A stretch of 64,000 nt of DNA from contig JAQTNV010000005.1 of assembly GCA_028713675.1 (NCBI GenBank), positions 42,793-106,792 on the forward strand, given 5' to 3'. A program made the position numbers and the translations under genes. Numbering within the stretch: position 1 is the stretch's first letter; each line of letters opens with the position of its first letter. The DNA comes from a bacterium. GTDB taxonomy: Bacteria; Desulfobacterota; JAPLJL01. This document shows, piece after piece, positions 16,383-25,319 of the stretch. Under the pieces are notes generated by a model. The model searched no databases. It had not been told where the DNA came from and was given only the letters and a program-made list of their open reading frames with translations.

Positions 16383-17288
16383 TTACTCCAACCCGAGAAA
16401 ACGGATGGCATTCTCCCGAAGCACCATCTTCTTGGTTTCGTCCTTGAGCGGCATCTGCCGGAATTCCTCGATGCAGCGGATCAGGCTGATCCCGTTGGTC
16501 CCAAAGAGGACCTTGTCCCGGCCCCGGCCCCCGTCCATGAAGCGGACCAGGCGCTCGTCGAGCGCCTTGGGAAAATAAGCGGAGATGTCCCCGTAAACGT
16601 TGGGGTGCCGCCAGAGCATCGAGCACCACTCGTCCGTCCAGGGCCAGCCGGTATGGGAAAGATTGATTTTCAGATTGGGGAAATCGATCGCCACCTGGTC
16701 CATCTCCATCGGGTGGCCCACTTCGCTCGGAAGGACCTCGGCCGACTGCCCCACCTGCACCCCCACCGGGATTCCGAGCTCGTTGCACTTGGCGTAGCAG
16801 GGATAACACCGGGCGTCTTTCGGGGAAAGCCCGAAGCTGATCGGGTGGAACCAGACATACTTGAACCCGTATTCCTTCACGCCCCGTTCAATATCCCGGA
16901 GGCTGTCCTCGATCCGGAAAGGGTTGTACCCTGCCCCCCCGATCACCCGTCCCTTGGCCTCCTGGACGATCTGCCCGACCGTGTCCACGCTGTAATCAAC
17001 GATCAACTTGTGATGCCAGTAATAGGACCACATCTTGGTGCAGGAGATGACCAGCTTGTCATAACCGTACTGGTCCATCGTCCGGATCAGGTCGGCGGTG
17101 GAACGGTGACCGCCGAAGCCGGCCATCTGCTCCATCACCTCCTTGGGAGGCACAAACCCTTTGAAGACCGTCTTGAAGGTGGTCCGGGTCATGATTTTGA
17201 ATTCCTCGAACTCGAAGGGATTCTCCGGGGGTTTCCGGCCGGCTTCCCCGGGGTGGTTCATGATGTCGATCGCCTTGATTTCATCCAT
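16383..17288 (-). CDS. Amidohydrolase-2-like TIM-barrel protein with altered metal site
   Basis: A 301-residue protein of the amidohydrolase 2 group (decarboxylase/hydrolase-like barrels). Recognisable are LKINLSHTGWPW, followed by HPNVYGDIS, and near the C-terminus VLFGTNGIS followed by ENAIRFLGLE. Two expected metal ligands look changed. The N-terminal H-x-H is IDIMNHPGE, with a single histidine, and the aspartate of the usual FG(S/T)D is asparagine (FGTNG). The enzyme may use a different metal set or may have lost hydrolysis; related family members catalyse decarboxylation or hydrolysis of ring compounds. The start at 17288 has GAGGAGA. It lies between the OYE-type gene and the MaoC-like gene and is almost certainly co-transcribed with them. 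Confidence 0.8.
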   Translation of the reverse strand: MDEIKAIDIMNHPGEAGRKPPENPFEFEEFKIMTRTTFKTVFKGFVPPKEVMEQMAGFGGHRSTADLIRTMDQYGYDKLVISCTKMWSYYWHHKLIVDYSVDTVGQIVQEAKGRVIGGAGYNPFRIEDSLRDIERGVKEYGFKYVWFHPISFGLSPKDARCYPCYAKCNELGIPVGVQVGQSAEVLPSEVGHPMEMDQVAIDFPNLKINLSHTGWPWTDEWCSMLWRHPNVYGDISAYFPKALDERLVRFMDGGRGRDKVLFGTNGISLIRCIEEFRQMPLKDETKKMVLRENAIRFLGLE

Positions 17289-17393
17289 GTCCGTCTCCTC
17301 TTAATGCAAATTTCAGAATGCAGAATTCGGAATTAAGTAAAATGATAATCCGTTTTTAAAATTCCGCACCCCTCATCCGCGACTCCGCGTTTC

Positions 17394-19358
17394 CTAGAAG
17401 TCCCGGGCCACGGCGCTCGCCTCATGAATCGCGTCAACGATCAAACCGGGTTTCGTGGCGTCTCCCACCCGGGCGATGAACTCGGTGACATTCCCGGATC
17501 CCCGGACCGACCACAGCTCCTTGTTGGATTGGGCCCCCGCCGCGATAATCACGGTATCCGCCTCGATGGTTCTGCGCTCCCCGCCGGATTCCACCATTAC
17601 CCCTTTGTCGTTTATCTCCACCACGACGGTACTGCAGTTGAGGCATATCCCCGACGAGGTCATCCGCTGGATCATCGTGAACTTTTCCAGGATCGGCGAT
17701 TCCGAGCAGATCTGGGGCAGGATTTCGACGATCTGGACATCCTTCCCCTGCTCCCGGAGCCAGGCCGCGGTTTCGCAGCCGACGAGCGCCCCGCCGACGA
17801 TCACCACATTCTGCCCGGCTTTGACCTTCCCCAGCAGGACGTCCCGGGCAAAGACCGCCTTTTCCAGCCCGGGGATTCTGGGCTTGATCGGCCGGCTGCC
17901 GGTGGCGATTACCAAAACCTCGGGTTTTTCCTTTTCCAGGATTTCCTCCGTGAGCGGGGTGCTTAATTTGACCTTGACCTTCAGTTTTTTCATCTGCGTG
18001 GTCAGGAACTCGACCAGGTTGATCATCTCGCTTTTCCCCGGGGGTACCGAGGCCTCGAACATCTGCCCGCCCAGGCGGTCGGATTTTTCAAACAGGGTGA
18101 CATCGTGCCCCCGCAGCGTGGCCACCCGGGCCGCTTCCATCCCGGCGGGACCGCCGCCGGCGATGAAAACCTTCTTAAGGCGGTTTTTCGCCTTGGGGCG
18201 GATCGCATATTCCTCATCCCGTCCCAGCTCGGCATTCACCGCACATTTCACGATACTTCCCTTCTGCACGCCGTCAATCAGGTTCTTGCTGTAATTGATG
18301 CAATGGTTGCAGGCGAGGCATCTCCGGATTTCTTCCGGCCGGCCTTCCGCGAGCTTCTTCACGAAGTCCGGGTCGGCGAAGAGCGCCCGTCCCAGGGTGA
18401 CCATGTCGCATTTCCCTTCCTGGACCGCCTTTTCCGCCAGTTCCGGGGTGTTGATCCGGCCGACGCAGCTGACCGGAATCTTGCACACCGATTTGGCCGC
18501 CGCGCCCAGGTGCAGGAAACAACCCTGCTTGACCTGCCCGCTCGGGATAATCCATTTATTGGTATCGACCGTGCCGCCGGTCACGTCGAGCATGTCCACC
18601 CCGGCTTTCACCAGCTCGGGGACCATCTTCTTGAAATCCTCCACCCCATACCCGTCATCGATCCCCAGGTCCTCGTAAAACTCGTCGCCGCTGATCCGGT
18701 AAACGACCGGGAAATCCTGGCCGCATTTCTCCTTGATCCTTCTCACCGTTTCCTTGGCGCAAAGCGTTTTATCCTTGCCCCATTTATCCTCCCGGCGATT
18801 GGAGTGGGGAGATAGGAATTGCATATGGAAGAAGCCATGTGAGCTGTGAACCGTAACCCCGTCGCAGCCCGCCTGCTTCGCCCGGAAAGAAGCATCCACG
18901 TAAAGCTGGATATAGTCCTCCACTTCCTGGGTAGACAGTTCCTTCAAGATGGCGGGGGTAAACACCGGGGGGGAGGACTCGGAAACCGCCGGGAGGATCT
19001 CCCCCCGTCCGAACTTGCCCAGGTGACCGAGCTGGAGGAAACATACCGCCCCTTCCGAGTGAATGCCCTGGACAATGCGGGCGACATCGGGGATATAGGA
19101 ATCATCTCCGATATCCGGCAGTCCGCCGGATTCGCCCCGGTGCCCCGAGTAGCACACTTTCCCGTCATCCCGGACAAAATGAATTTCGATGGTAATCGCC
19201 CCCACCCCGCCCGCGGCGCGACGGCGGTAATGATCCACCATTCGGGAAGTGGTATGCCCGTCGGGTGAACTCAACTGAGTGAGCATGGGAGCCATGAGAA
19301 ATCGGTTCCGGATGGTCAGCTTTCCAACTTTGATCGGTTCAAGAACCTTCAATGCCAT
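17394..19358 (-). CDS. OYE-family Fe-S flavin oxidoreductase
   Basis: A 654-residue full-length reductase, third of this type in the window. The FMN barrel is N-terminal (VGKLTIRNRFLMAPM), with the active-site motif HSSHGFF. The Fe-S ligands differ again: CLACNHC gives C-x2-C-x2-C and the fourth cysteine comes 18 residues later. FAD and NAD(P) folds follow (VFIAGGGPAGMEAA; VVIVGGALVGCETA). The second Rossmann motif has alanine at its third glycine position. Start 19358 has TAAGGAGGGG. It is the second gene after the FadL-like channel. Reduction of an activated double bond with NAD(P)H is expected from the family; the substrate is not known. Confidence 0.9.
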   Translation of the reverse strand: MALKVLEPIKVGKLTIRNRFLMAPMLTQLSSPDGHTTSRMVDHYRRRAAGGVGAITIEIHFVRDDGKVCYSGHRGESGGLPDIGDDSYIPDVARIVQGIHSEGAVCFLQLGHLGKFGRGEILPAVSESSPPVFTPAILKELSTQEVEDYIQLYVDASFRAKQAGCDGVTVHSSHGFFHMQFLSPHSNRREDKWGKDKTLCAKETVRRIKEKCGQDFPVVYRISGDEFYEDLGIDDGYGVEDFKKMVPELVKAGVDMLDVTGGTVDTNKWIIPSGQVKQGCFLHLGAAAKSVCKIPVSCVGRINTPELAEKAVQEGKCDMVTLGRALFADPDFVKKLAEGRPEEIRRCLACNHCINYSKNLIDGVQKGSIVKCAVNAELGRDEEYAIRPKAKNRLKKVFIAGGGPAGMEAARVATLRGHDVTLFEKSDRLGGQMFEASVPPGKSEMINLVEFLTTQMKKLKVKVKLSTPLTEEILEKEKPEVLVIATGSRPIKPRIPGLEKAVFARDVLLGKVKAGQNVVIVGGALVGCETAAWLREQGKDVQIVEILPQICSESPILEKFTMIQRMTSSGICLNCSTVVVEINDKGVMVESGGERRTIEADTVIIAAGAQSNKELWSVRGSGNVTEFIARVGDATKPGLIVDAIHEASAVARDF

Positions 19359-19425
19359 ATTCCCCTCCTTAGGATTTTAGGTAACGATATCTGGCCTCGA
19401 AACCCATAAAACAATTTCTTCATCT

Positions 19426-20784
19426 TTATTTGGCCTGGAAATTACGGGAGAGTGTCAGCCCGGTGCTCCAGACATTTCCCCCGGCTTTGATTGAACTGCC
19501 GTCATTATGAAGCGTCCGGTCCGCCATGATCCTGACCTGAGAATGAACATTGACGGTCAAACCTTCAAAGACGTATCCCAAACCGAAAGAAATCGTGTTG
19601 GTGTTGCTGTCGAGAATATTGGATCTCAGGGCCATTGCGGATGAGATCGGGGTCGGCCGGTAGCTGTAACCGAGCCGGAACTTGTAATCCTTGGCCAGGG
19701 TGTATTCGGCCCCGATGCGGTGGACCCAGATATCGTTTAGTTTGTAATTTTTGAAATCAAAAGGAGTCATGAGCGTGCCGATCATGCTATTGGGATCGGC
19801 ATCGACGAAGGGAGGTTTGTAATCCGACCATCCCTGTCTCACCAGGTCGTAATCAATACTTAGGTTTTGTTGAGGGGCAAACCCCAGCCCGAAGCCCAGC
19901 TCTTCGGGAAGATAGAAGTTGTAAGAGGTGAAAGATCCTTCCACCATATATTTACTCGAGCCATCAGGATTCACAGTAGCAATCAATCCCATGTCGAAAG
20001 TAAGATCCAGCATCATCGCTTGATGATATGTCACTCCTAGTTTCAGATCCCGGAGGAGACGATTGTCAAAATTCTGAAACGGCTGCAGGAGGGCGCCGCC
20101 GATAATGGTGTAATCATAAGGGAGCCAAAGTTTGAAGTCCGTGGGCATCATCTTCAACGTTCCCCGCTCGTCGACAAATGCGTCGACCCCGAATCCCACG
20201 GAAATTCCGGGGATATCAATATCGCCCAGGGACTTGAAAATCCCGTCAATGTCATAGCTCATCCCCCCCAGGATGTTGAATTTCGAAGTCTGGTCGAAGT
20301 ATTCGAGAAAGATCGGGTCTTTCGACTCCACGAAATATTCCCTGGCCGCCCAGGCAAGCGGCGCGGAGAATGACATTCCCCATTCTATATTTTTCAGAAG
20401 CGGGCTCTTCCAGATCGGCATGGCCAGGCCCAATCCCACAATGGTCAACTCCGGTACGTTCTTGGTCCAATCCTGGTATTCGCGGAGGGTAAAGCCCTTT
20501 TTCTGCGCCTGGGTCAGTAAAGAGCCGCTGGTATCTTCAAACTCGACATTGAGCTTGGGAAAATTGTGGAATACGATCAACTCGAGCTTTCCGTCTCCGC
20601 ATTCGGAAAGAGCCCCCGGGTTGTAGTAAATAGCGCTGGGATCGTTAGAAAGAGCGATACTTGCGCCCCCCATCGCCGAAGCGCGGGAGCCCAATCCGTA
20701 AATGCTGTAATAACCTGCCCAGGCATTACCCACCTGCATCATTAATAAAAGGAAGAAAATCAAAAACAGTTTTACATTTTTCAT
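19426..20784 (-). CDS. FadL/OmpP1/TodX-family outer-membrane transporter
   Basis: A 452-residue exported beta-barrel that lets hydrophobic compounds cross the outer membrane. The signal peptide is residues 1-23 (MKNVKLFLIFFLLLMMQVGNAWA). It is followed by the FadL hallmark GLGSRASAMGGASIAL and SNDPSAIYYNPGAL, in which the asparagine-proline (NP) motif marks the hatch region. An open frame extends 21 codons upstream, but the ATG at 20784 has a GGGGGAG site and begins the signal peptide, so it is chosen. The last residues are SRNFQAK rather than ending in phenylalanine. As first gene behind the promoter at 20912-20956, it ties the operon to import of a lipophilic substrate. Confidence 0.9.
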   Translation of the reverse strand: MKNVKLFLIFFLLLMMQVGNAWAGYYSIYGLGSRASAMGGASIALSNDPSAIYYNPGALSECGDGKLELIVFHNFPKLNVEFEDTSGSLLTQAQKKGFTLREYQDWTKNVPELTIVGLGLAMPIWKSPLLKNIEWGMSFSAPLAWAAREYFVESKDPIFLEYFDQTSKFNILGGMSYDIDGIFKSLGDIDIPGISVGFGVDAFVDERGTLKMMPTDFKLWLPYDYTIIGGALLQPFQNFDNRLLRDLKLGVTYHQAMMLDLTFDMGLIATVNPDGSSKYMVEGSFTSYNFYLPEELGFGLGFAPQQNLSIDYDLVRQGWSDYKPPFVDADPNSMIGTLMTPFDFKNYKLNDIWVHRIGAEYTLAKDYKFRLGYSYRPTPISSAMALRSNILDSNTNTISFGLGYVFEGLTVNVHSQVRIMADRTLHNDGSSIKAGGNVWSTGLTLSRNFQAK

Positions 20785-20911
20785 AACTCCCCCTTTTCCT
20801 TCTACTGCGTTTTTATCCCCCGATATATTTCCCCCGTTTTTCTGCATATTTTCCCGAAACTGGATAGAAAAATATTGCCTTTTGATCTTGTCCGTTTGTT
20901 CAGCTTTTAAT

Positions 20912-20956
20912 TTGACCGGTCAATCAATTTAACTAATAAATTTAATTCTTTGTCAA
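20912..20956 (-). promoter_or_regulatory. Promoter with perfect palindromic operator TTGACCGGTCAA for the FadL operon
   Basis: On the minus strand TTGACA (20951-20956) is followed after 17-18 bases by GTTAAA/TTAAAT (20927-20933). The perfect 12-bp palindrome TTGACCGGTCAA occupies 20912-20923 over the expected start point. Spacing and flanks (TTTGTTCAG, then TTTAATTTGACC) repeat those of 14422-14465. The likely binder is the TetR encoded at 14505-15164. Confidence 0.62.
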
Positions 20957-20985
20957 GTCCTTTTTTTCCCTAACAAAATTTTGTC

Positions 20986-21015
20986 TTGACTTTGTCATAC
21001 GTAAAATTATTTAAT
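20986..21015 (+). promoter_or_regulatory. Possible promoter for the plus-strand flavoprotein genes
   Basis: TTGACT (20986-20991) is followed by TTTAAT (21010-21015) 18 bases on, about 55 bases before the ATG at 21069. It diverges from the FadL promoter. No second TTGACCRGTCAA lies next to it. Confidence 0.4.
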
Positions 21016-21068
21016 ATAAAAAATCATCATTAAAATGCTTTTCTCCGTAATCAATTGAGAGGGGGATT

Positions 21069-22274
21069 ATGGAAAAATATGATGTTTTGGTAGTCGGGGC
21101 AGGCCCGGGTGGTTCCGCCGCGGCCAGGAAATGCCGTGACGGAGGTCTGAAAACCCTTCTGATCGACAAGCAGAAACTTCCCCGCCGCAAAGCCTGTTCC
21201 GGAATAATCGCGAACAAATCCCAGAATTATGTCCTGGAAAATTTCGGCCCGATCCCGGAAAGTGCTTATGGCAAACCCTACCACTCCCGGGGAATGGCTT
21301 TTTACTTCCCTTCCGTTGGGACGATCTTTACCGATTGCAATTGTTTTCAACCTTATGTCTGGAGAAATAAGTTCGATCATTTTCTGGCCAAGGCTTCCGG
21401 GGCGGACCTGGAAGACGAAACCCTGTTTGTCGGTCTGAAGGAAAAAGGCGAAGAAATCGAAGTCACGCTGGAAAGGAAGAAAAACAAGGTCCAGCTCATG
21501 GTCAAATATCTGATTGGCGCGGATGGGGCTAATTCTCACGTCATCCGCAGTTTCGCCCCCGAGGTTTACGATGGCATGACGTGGGCTTCCGCCATCCAAA
21601 AATATTACGAGGGCAGGATTGACGCCGACAATCGTTATCTATACTGGTTCCTGGTCCGAGGGATGGGACCTTTCCCCTGGCTGAACTTGAAGGACGATCA
21701 GATCATTATCGGATGCGCTTATCCCGTGGGTCAGAAATCCAACAAGTTCGAAGCCCTGATTGATTTTTTAAAAAAGAATTTCGGCCTGAGCATCAAAAGC
21801 GAGATTGCTACCGAAGGCTGCATGGCCAACACCATGACTCCCCTGAACCGTTTCTTTCCCGGCCGCGGCCGGGTCCTGATGGTCGGCGACGCGATGGGCC
21901 TGATGCACCAGGGCGGCGAAGGCATTTCCTGCGCCCTGGCCAGCGGCGGTCATGCCGGCGCGGCGGTCACTGAGGCGATTAGGCAGGGGACCGATGCCTT
22001 CTCGCTTTATAAAAAATCGGTTCGCCCCGAGATGGTAACCTCGTTGGACCAGTTCAATCCCCTGCGGATGAAAGCCACCGTCGCTTCGGATACCAAGGGT
22101 CAACCCGGCTTATTTCACGCCCATAGCTTGGGCGACGAATTGAAGGCCCTCCGGGATGCCCTGGTTTTCGTCAAATCCGAATTTCAAATCAAAGGGATGA
22201 TCGGATCAATTCTGAAAAACAGCGCCCGGCGGTTTTTTCTGGGAGGCTACCATATCCCGGCTGTCGATAAATAA
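21069..22274 (+). CDS. Geranylgeranyl-reductase-like FAD oxidoreductase
   Basis: A 401-residue flavoprotein of the geranylgeranyl reductase/PHBH-like group (COG0644), whose members reduce isoprenoid double bonds. The FAD motif is at the very N-terminus (YDVLVVGAGPGGSAAA). Then comes RRKACSGII, the cysteine-glycine site seen in this family near the flavin. GADGANSHVIR follows, and GRVLMVGDAMGLMHQGGEGI is the second FAD contact. Archaeal and plant relatives act on membrane isoprenoids. The start at 21069 has GAGAGGGGG. It is the first gene of the plus-strand run, opposite the FadL-like transporter across a shared 284-base promoter region. Isoprenoid reduction is inferred from the family only. 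Confidence 0.87.
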   Translation: MEKYDVLVVGAGPGGSAAARKCRDGGLKTLLIDKQKLPRRKACSGIIANKSQNYVLENFGPIPESAYGKPYHSRGMAFYFPSVGTIFTDCNCFQPYVWRNKFDHFLAKASGADLEDETLFVGLKEKGEEIEVTLERKKNKVQLMVKYLIGADGANSHVIRSFAPEVYDGMTWASAIQKYYEGRIDADNRYLYWFLVRGMGPFPWLNLKDDQIIIGCAYPVGQKSNKFEALIDFLKKNFGLSIKSEIATEGCMANTMTPLNRFFPGRGRVLMVGDAMGLMHQGGEGISCALASGGHAGAAVTEAIRQGTDAFSLYKKSVRPEMVTSLDQFNPLRMKATVASDTKGQPGLFHAHSLGDELKALRDALVFVKSEFQIKGMIGSILKNSARRFFLGGYHIPAVDK

Positions 22275-22296
22275 AAAAACATAACCAATGTTTATA

Positions 22297-22370
22297 GGTT
22301 CAAAGTTCAATATTCAACGTTAAAAACCATTGATTTTAACCCTGAACCGTGAACCATGAACGGGGAACCT
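22297..22370. repeat. GTTCAAAG-type intergenic repeat, copy 3
   Basis: GGTTCAAAGTTCAATATTC at the left and CTGAACCGTGAACCATGAAC at the right, with an AT-rich centre. It belongs to the same family as 1379-1483 and 5195-5307, and here lies just upstream of the TTG-started fusion gene. Confidence 0.65.
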
Positions 22371-22401
22371 AAATACTCGCGAATAATGAAGGAGGAATAA
22401 T

Positions 22402-25287
22402 TTGGAAATCCTGAACAACTCCATCATCCAGGATCGTTATGACGTAATCGTGGTCGGGACCGGGATCGGGGGGATCACCGCCGCCGCCCTCCTCGCCAAG
22501 CGGGGGCTCAAGGTCCTGGCGGTAGACCAGCATTTCCTTCCCGGAGGATGTGTTTCGCACGTCCGCCGCCACGATGTTTCCATGGACGTGGGGGCGGCCA
22601 TGCTCTTCGGCTTCTCCCCCAAGGGCTACAACACCCACCGCTTCGTCATGAACGAGCTTGAGGAGGAGATCGACATGATCCTCCACGAGTCCATCTACCG
22701 CCTGCATGTGTACGGCAAAGAAGTCACCTTCTGGCGCAACTTCGAGAAATATTTCGCCGAACTGGCCCAGGTTTTTCCCCATCAGAAGGACGAACTCCGG
22801 GCTTTCTATATGGATTTATATAAGATCTACGACGCCATGGTGGCCAAGAACGAGATGCCGATGCCCCCGTCTGAAATGCCCATGATCGAAGGGGCCAAGA
22901 TGTTCTTTAAAAATCCCCTCGGCACCATGAACCTCGGGGCCATGCTTTTCCGCAACACCGAGTACCTGGTCAACAAGCACATCACCGACCCCAAGGCTTC
23001 GATGTTTTTTGATATTCTCACCGGGACCTTCGCCTGCACCAACATTGCGGAAAGCCCGGCGGCCCTGGCCGCGGCCATGTTCGTGGATATTCACGAGGGC
23101 GGCGCTTCTTATCCCTCCGGCGACCCCCAGATGCTTCCCAATAAAATCGAAAAGTCCTTCGAACGCTGGGGAGGCCAGGTTATCTACCGGCACAAGGTGG
23201 ACGAAATCCTGATTTTCAAGGGCCAGGCTTACGGGGTCCGTCTCGATGACGGCACCGAGATCCTGGCCGACCGGGTGGTTTACAACGGTACGGTCTGGAA
23301 TCTTTACGGTCAGGCGGTCAAGCCCCGCCATATCAAGCCCAAGCGGATGGAATGGGCCCAGAAACACATCCCGACTTTAAGCGCCATCGTGCTTTACATC
23401 GGCGTGGATGCCGCCGCCATCCCACCCGGCGCCCGCGCTATCGAGATGTTCATTGAGGACCCCAATGACTTCGGAGGGGAAAATTATGCCGTCTATATCC
23501 CGTCGATGGACGATCCTTCGATCTGTCCTCCCGGTCAGCATTCCATCACCGTAATCGCCCCGATCAAGGACAAATGGCCCCGGCCGACCGACCCGGAATA
23601 CCAGTCCGAGGCCTACAAACAGCGCAAGCAGAAAGCCGCCGACCGGATCATGGAAAAAATGGAGAAGGCCTTCTTCCCCGGTTTCCGCAAACATATCCGG
23701 GTAATCGAAATCGCCACCCCTTCCACCCTCGAACGTTTCACCATGAAAAACTGGGGCAACGTGGGCGGGCCCAAGCAGATGATGGGCCAGGAGCTGATGA
23801 GACGGCTGAAAGCCAAGTCGGAATGGAAAAACCTCTATTGCTGCGGCGACTCCACCGTGATGGGTGAAGGCGTGGTGGCCGCCACCTCCTCCGGCGTGGG
23901 TGCCGCCAATATGGTCCTCCGCGACGCGGGAATGAAGGAATATCTCCCGCGCAAGTTCAGCCGCCAGTATGTGAACTTGATTAAAGGCAAGCCCTGGACC
24001 CCGACTCCCGACTCTTCCGCCCCACTCAATCCCACCTCGGCCATCCGCCTGGGCAAGGACTGCCAGCACTGCCAGGAAGCCAAGTGCCAGAACGCCTGTC
24101 CCGCCGGGGTCGATGTTCTCAATTTTGCCCGGCGGATCGAATCCGGAAACTTCAACGGGGCCGTCCGTTCGATGCGGGAGACGAACCCTCTGGTGGAAAT
24201 CTGCGGTTATATCTGCCCGGCGGAAAGACTTTGCCAGAAGGAATGCCAGCGTCGGGATTTTTCCCCCAATCCGGTCCGGATCCGTGACCTTCATGCCTGG
24301 GCGGCGGGCCAGGCCTCCCCGGCCGAAGGCTGGACCCGCCTGGTTTCCTCGCTCCGCGGCTCCCGGGTCGGCGTAGTCGGCTCCGGGCCCGCCGGGCTTT
24401 CCTGCGCCCATTTCCTGGCCCGGCTCGGATACCAGGTCGACATCCTGGAAAAGAACCAGAAACCCGGCGGGATGCTGAATCACGCCATTCCCCTTTTCCG
24501 TCTTCCCGCCGAGGTGGTGCAGAGGGAGATCGACGGATTGTCCTTCCCGGGGATTGATTTCATTTACGGACAGGAACTGGGGAAAAATATTTCTCTTTCC
24601 GATCTCGCCGGGAAATACCCGGCGGTCTTCCTCGCCCCGGGGCTCTGGGCCGGGCGCAAACTTGACCTGCCGGGGCGGGACAAAGCCTTCACGATCGAGG
24701 CCCTGCCCTTCCTGATGAATTACCGGGAAAAGGGAAAGGCCGACGTGAAAAACCGGGTCCTGGTGATCGGGGGAGGCAGCGTGGCTGCGGACGCCGCCGT
24801 CGCCGCGGTAAAATCCGGTGCTCGCCAGGTGACCATGGCCTGCCTGGAGAAAGAAACGGAAATGCCGGCTCTCCCGAGCGAGCTCGCCGAGGTCCGGAAA
24901 CAGGGCATCCAGATCCAGAACTGCTGGGGCCCCGAGGCCTTTACTTCTCCGAACAAATTATCACTGACCTGCTGCACCGCGGTGTTCGACTCGCAGGGTA
25001 AATTCTGCCCCGCTTTCGATAAATCCCGGACCACTGAGATCGAGTTCGACCAGGTGATCATGGCGGTGGGACAGAGCGTGGAGCCCGCCCTCGCTTCCTG
25101 TCTCCAGAAGGAATTCGGGCGTCCGGACCGCATCCTGGTGGAGGAAACCACCCAGGAAATCAAAGATCATCCCGGGATTTACGCGGGCGGGGATATCGTC
25201 CGGGGAGCCGGCACGGTGGTCCAGGCCGTGGCCGACGGCCGCCGGGCGGCGATGGCCATCCACACCCGGCTGAAGGCCAGAACGTAA
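22402..25287 (+). CDS. CrtI-like oxidoreductase fused to a GltD-like Fe-S/NAD(P)H module
   Basis: A 961-residue fusion. Residues 1 to about 520 are a CrtI-like flavoprotein (YDVIVVGTGIGGITAA; C-terminal FAD motif NLYCCGDSTVMGEG). Residues from about 550 on match the GltD/DPD-type electron module. It has an Fe-S domain with cysteines in CQHCQEAKCQNACPAG and in CGYICPAERLCQKEC. An FAD fold follows (VGVVGSGPAGLSCAHFL), then a pyridine nucleotide fold (VLVIGGGSVAADAA) and the closing GIYAGGDIVRGAGTVVQA. This module normally feeds NAD(P)H electrons to a partner enzyme, so the protein probably drives double-bond reduction in the CrtI half or in its neighbours. The start is TTG at 22402, supported by AAGGAGG nine bases earlier. 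No frameshift is needed for the fusion. Confidence 0.88.
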   Translation: MEILNNSIIQDRYDVIVVGTGIGGITAAALLAKRGLKVLAVDQHFLPGGCVSHVRRHDVSMDVGAAMLFGFSPKGYNTHRFVMNELEEEIDMILHESIYRLHVYGKEVTFWRNFEKYFAELAQVFPHQKDELRAFYMDLYKIYDAMVAKNEMPMPPSEMPMIEGAKMFFKNPLGTMNLGAMLFRNTEYLVNKHITDPKASMFFDILTGTFACTNIAESPAALAAAMFVDIHEGGASYPSGDPQMLPNKIEKSFERWGGQVIYRHKVDEILIFKGQAYGVRLDDGTEILADRVVYNGTVWNLYGQAVKPRHIKPKRMEWAQKHIPTLSAIVLYIGVDAAAIPPGARAIEMFIEDPNDFGGENYAVYIPSMDDPSICPPGQHSITVIAPIKDKWPRPTDPEYQSEAYKQRKQKAADRIMEKMEKAFFPGFRKHIRVIEIATPSTLERFTMKNWGNVGGPKQMMGQELMRRLKAKSEWKNLYCCGDSTVMGEGVVAATSSGVGAANMVLRDAGMKEYLPRKFSRQYVNLIKGKPWTPTPDSSAPLNPTSAIRLGKDCQHCQEAKCQNACPAGVDVLNFARRIESGNFNGAVRSMRETNPLVEICGYICPAERLCQKECQRRDFSPNPVRIRDLHAWAAGQASPAEGWTRLVSSLRGSRVGVVGSGPAGLSCAHFLARLGYQVDILEKNQKPGGMLNHAIPLFRLPAEVVQREIDGLSFPGIDFIYGQELGKNISLSDLAGKYPAVFLAPGLWAGRKLDLPGRDKAFTIEALPFLMNYREKGKADVKNRVLVIGGGSVAADAAVAAVKSGARQVTMACLEKETEMPALPSELAEVRKQGIQIQNCWGPEAFTSPNKLSLTCCTAVFDSQGKFCPAFDKSRTTEIEFDQVIMAVGQSVEPALASCLQKEFGRPDRILVEETTQEIKDHPGIYAGGDIVRGAGTVVQAVADGRRAAMAIHTRLKART

Positions 25288-25319
25288 AAAGTGGAAATGA
25301 CTGTGTTGAAAACCTTTTT

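Noticed and set aside
16369-16809. N-terminal extension of the MaoC-like frame over the amidohydrolase gene
   Set aside because: The extension runs through the end of another gene in a different frame; the ATG at 16368 has a strong AGGAGG site, and the extension has no family similarity.
20785-21068. Small RNA or riboswitch in the divergent promoter region
   Set aside because: The region is AT-rich with promoter-like boxes and the palindromic operator, but no stable structured domain or known riboswitch core could be recognised.
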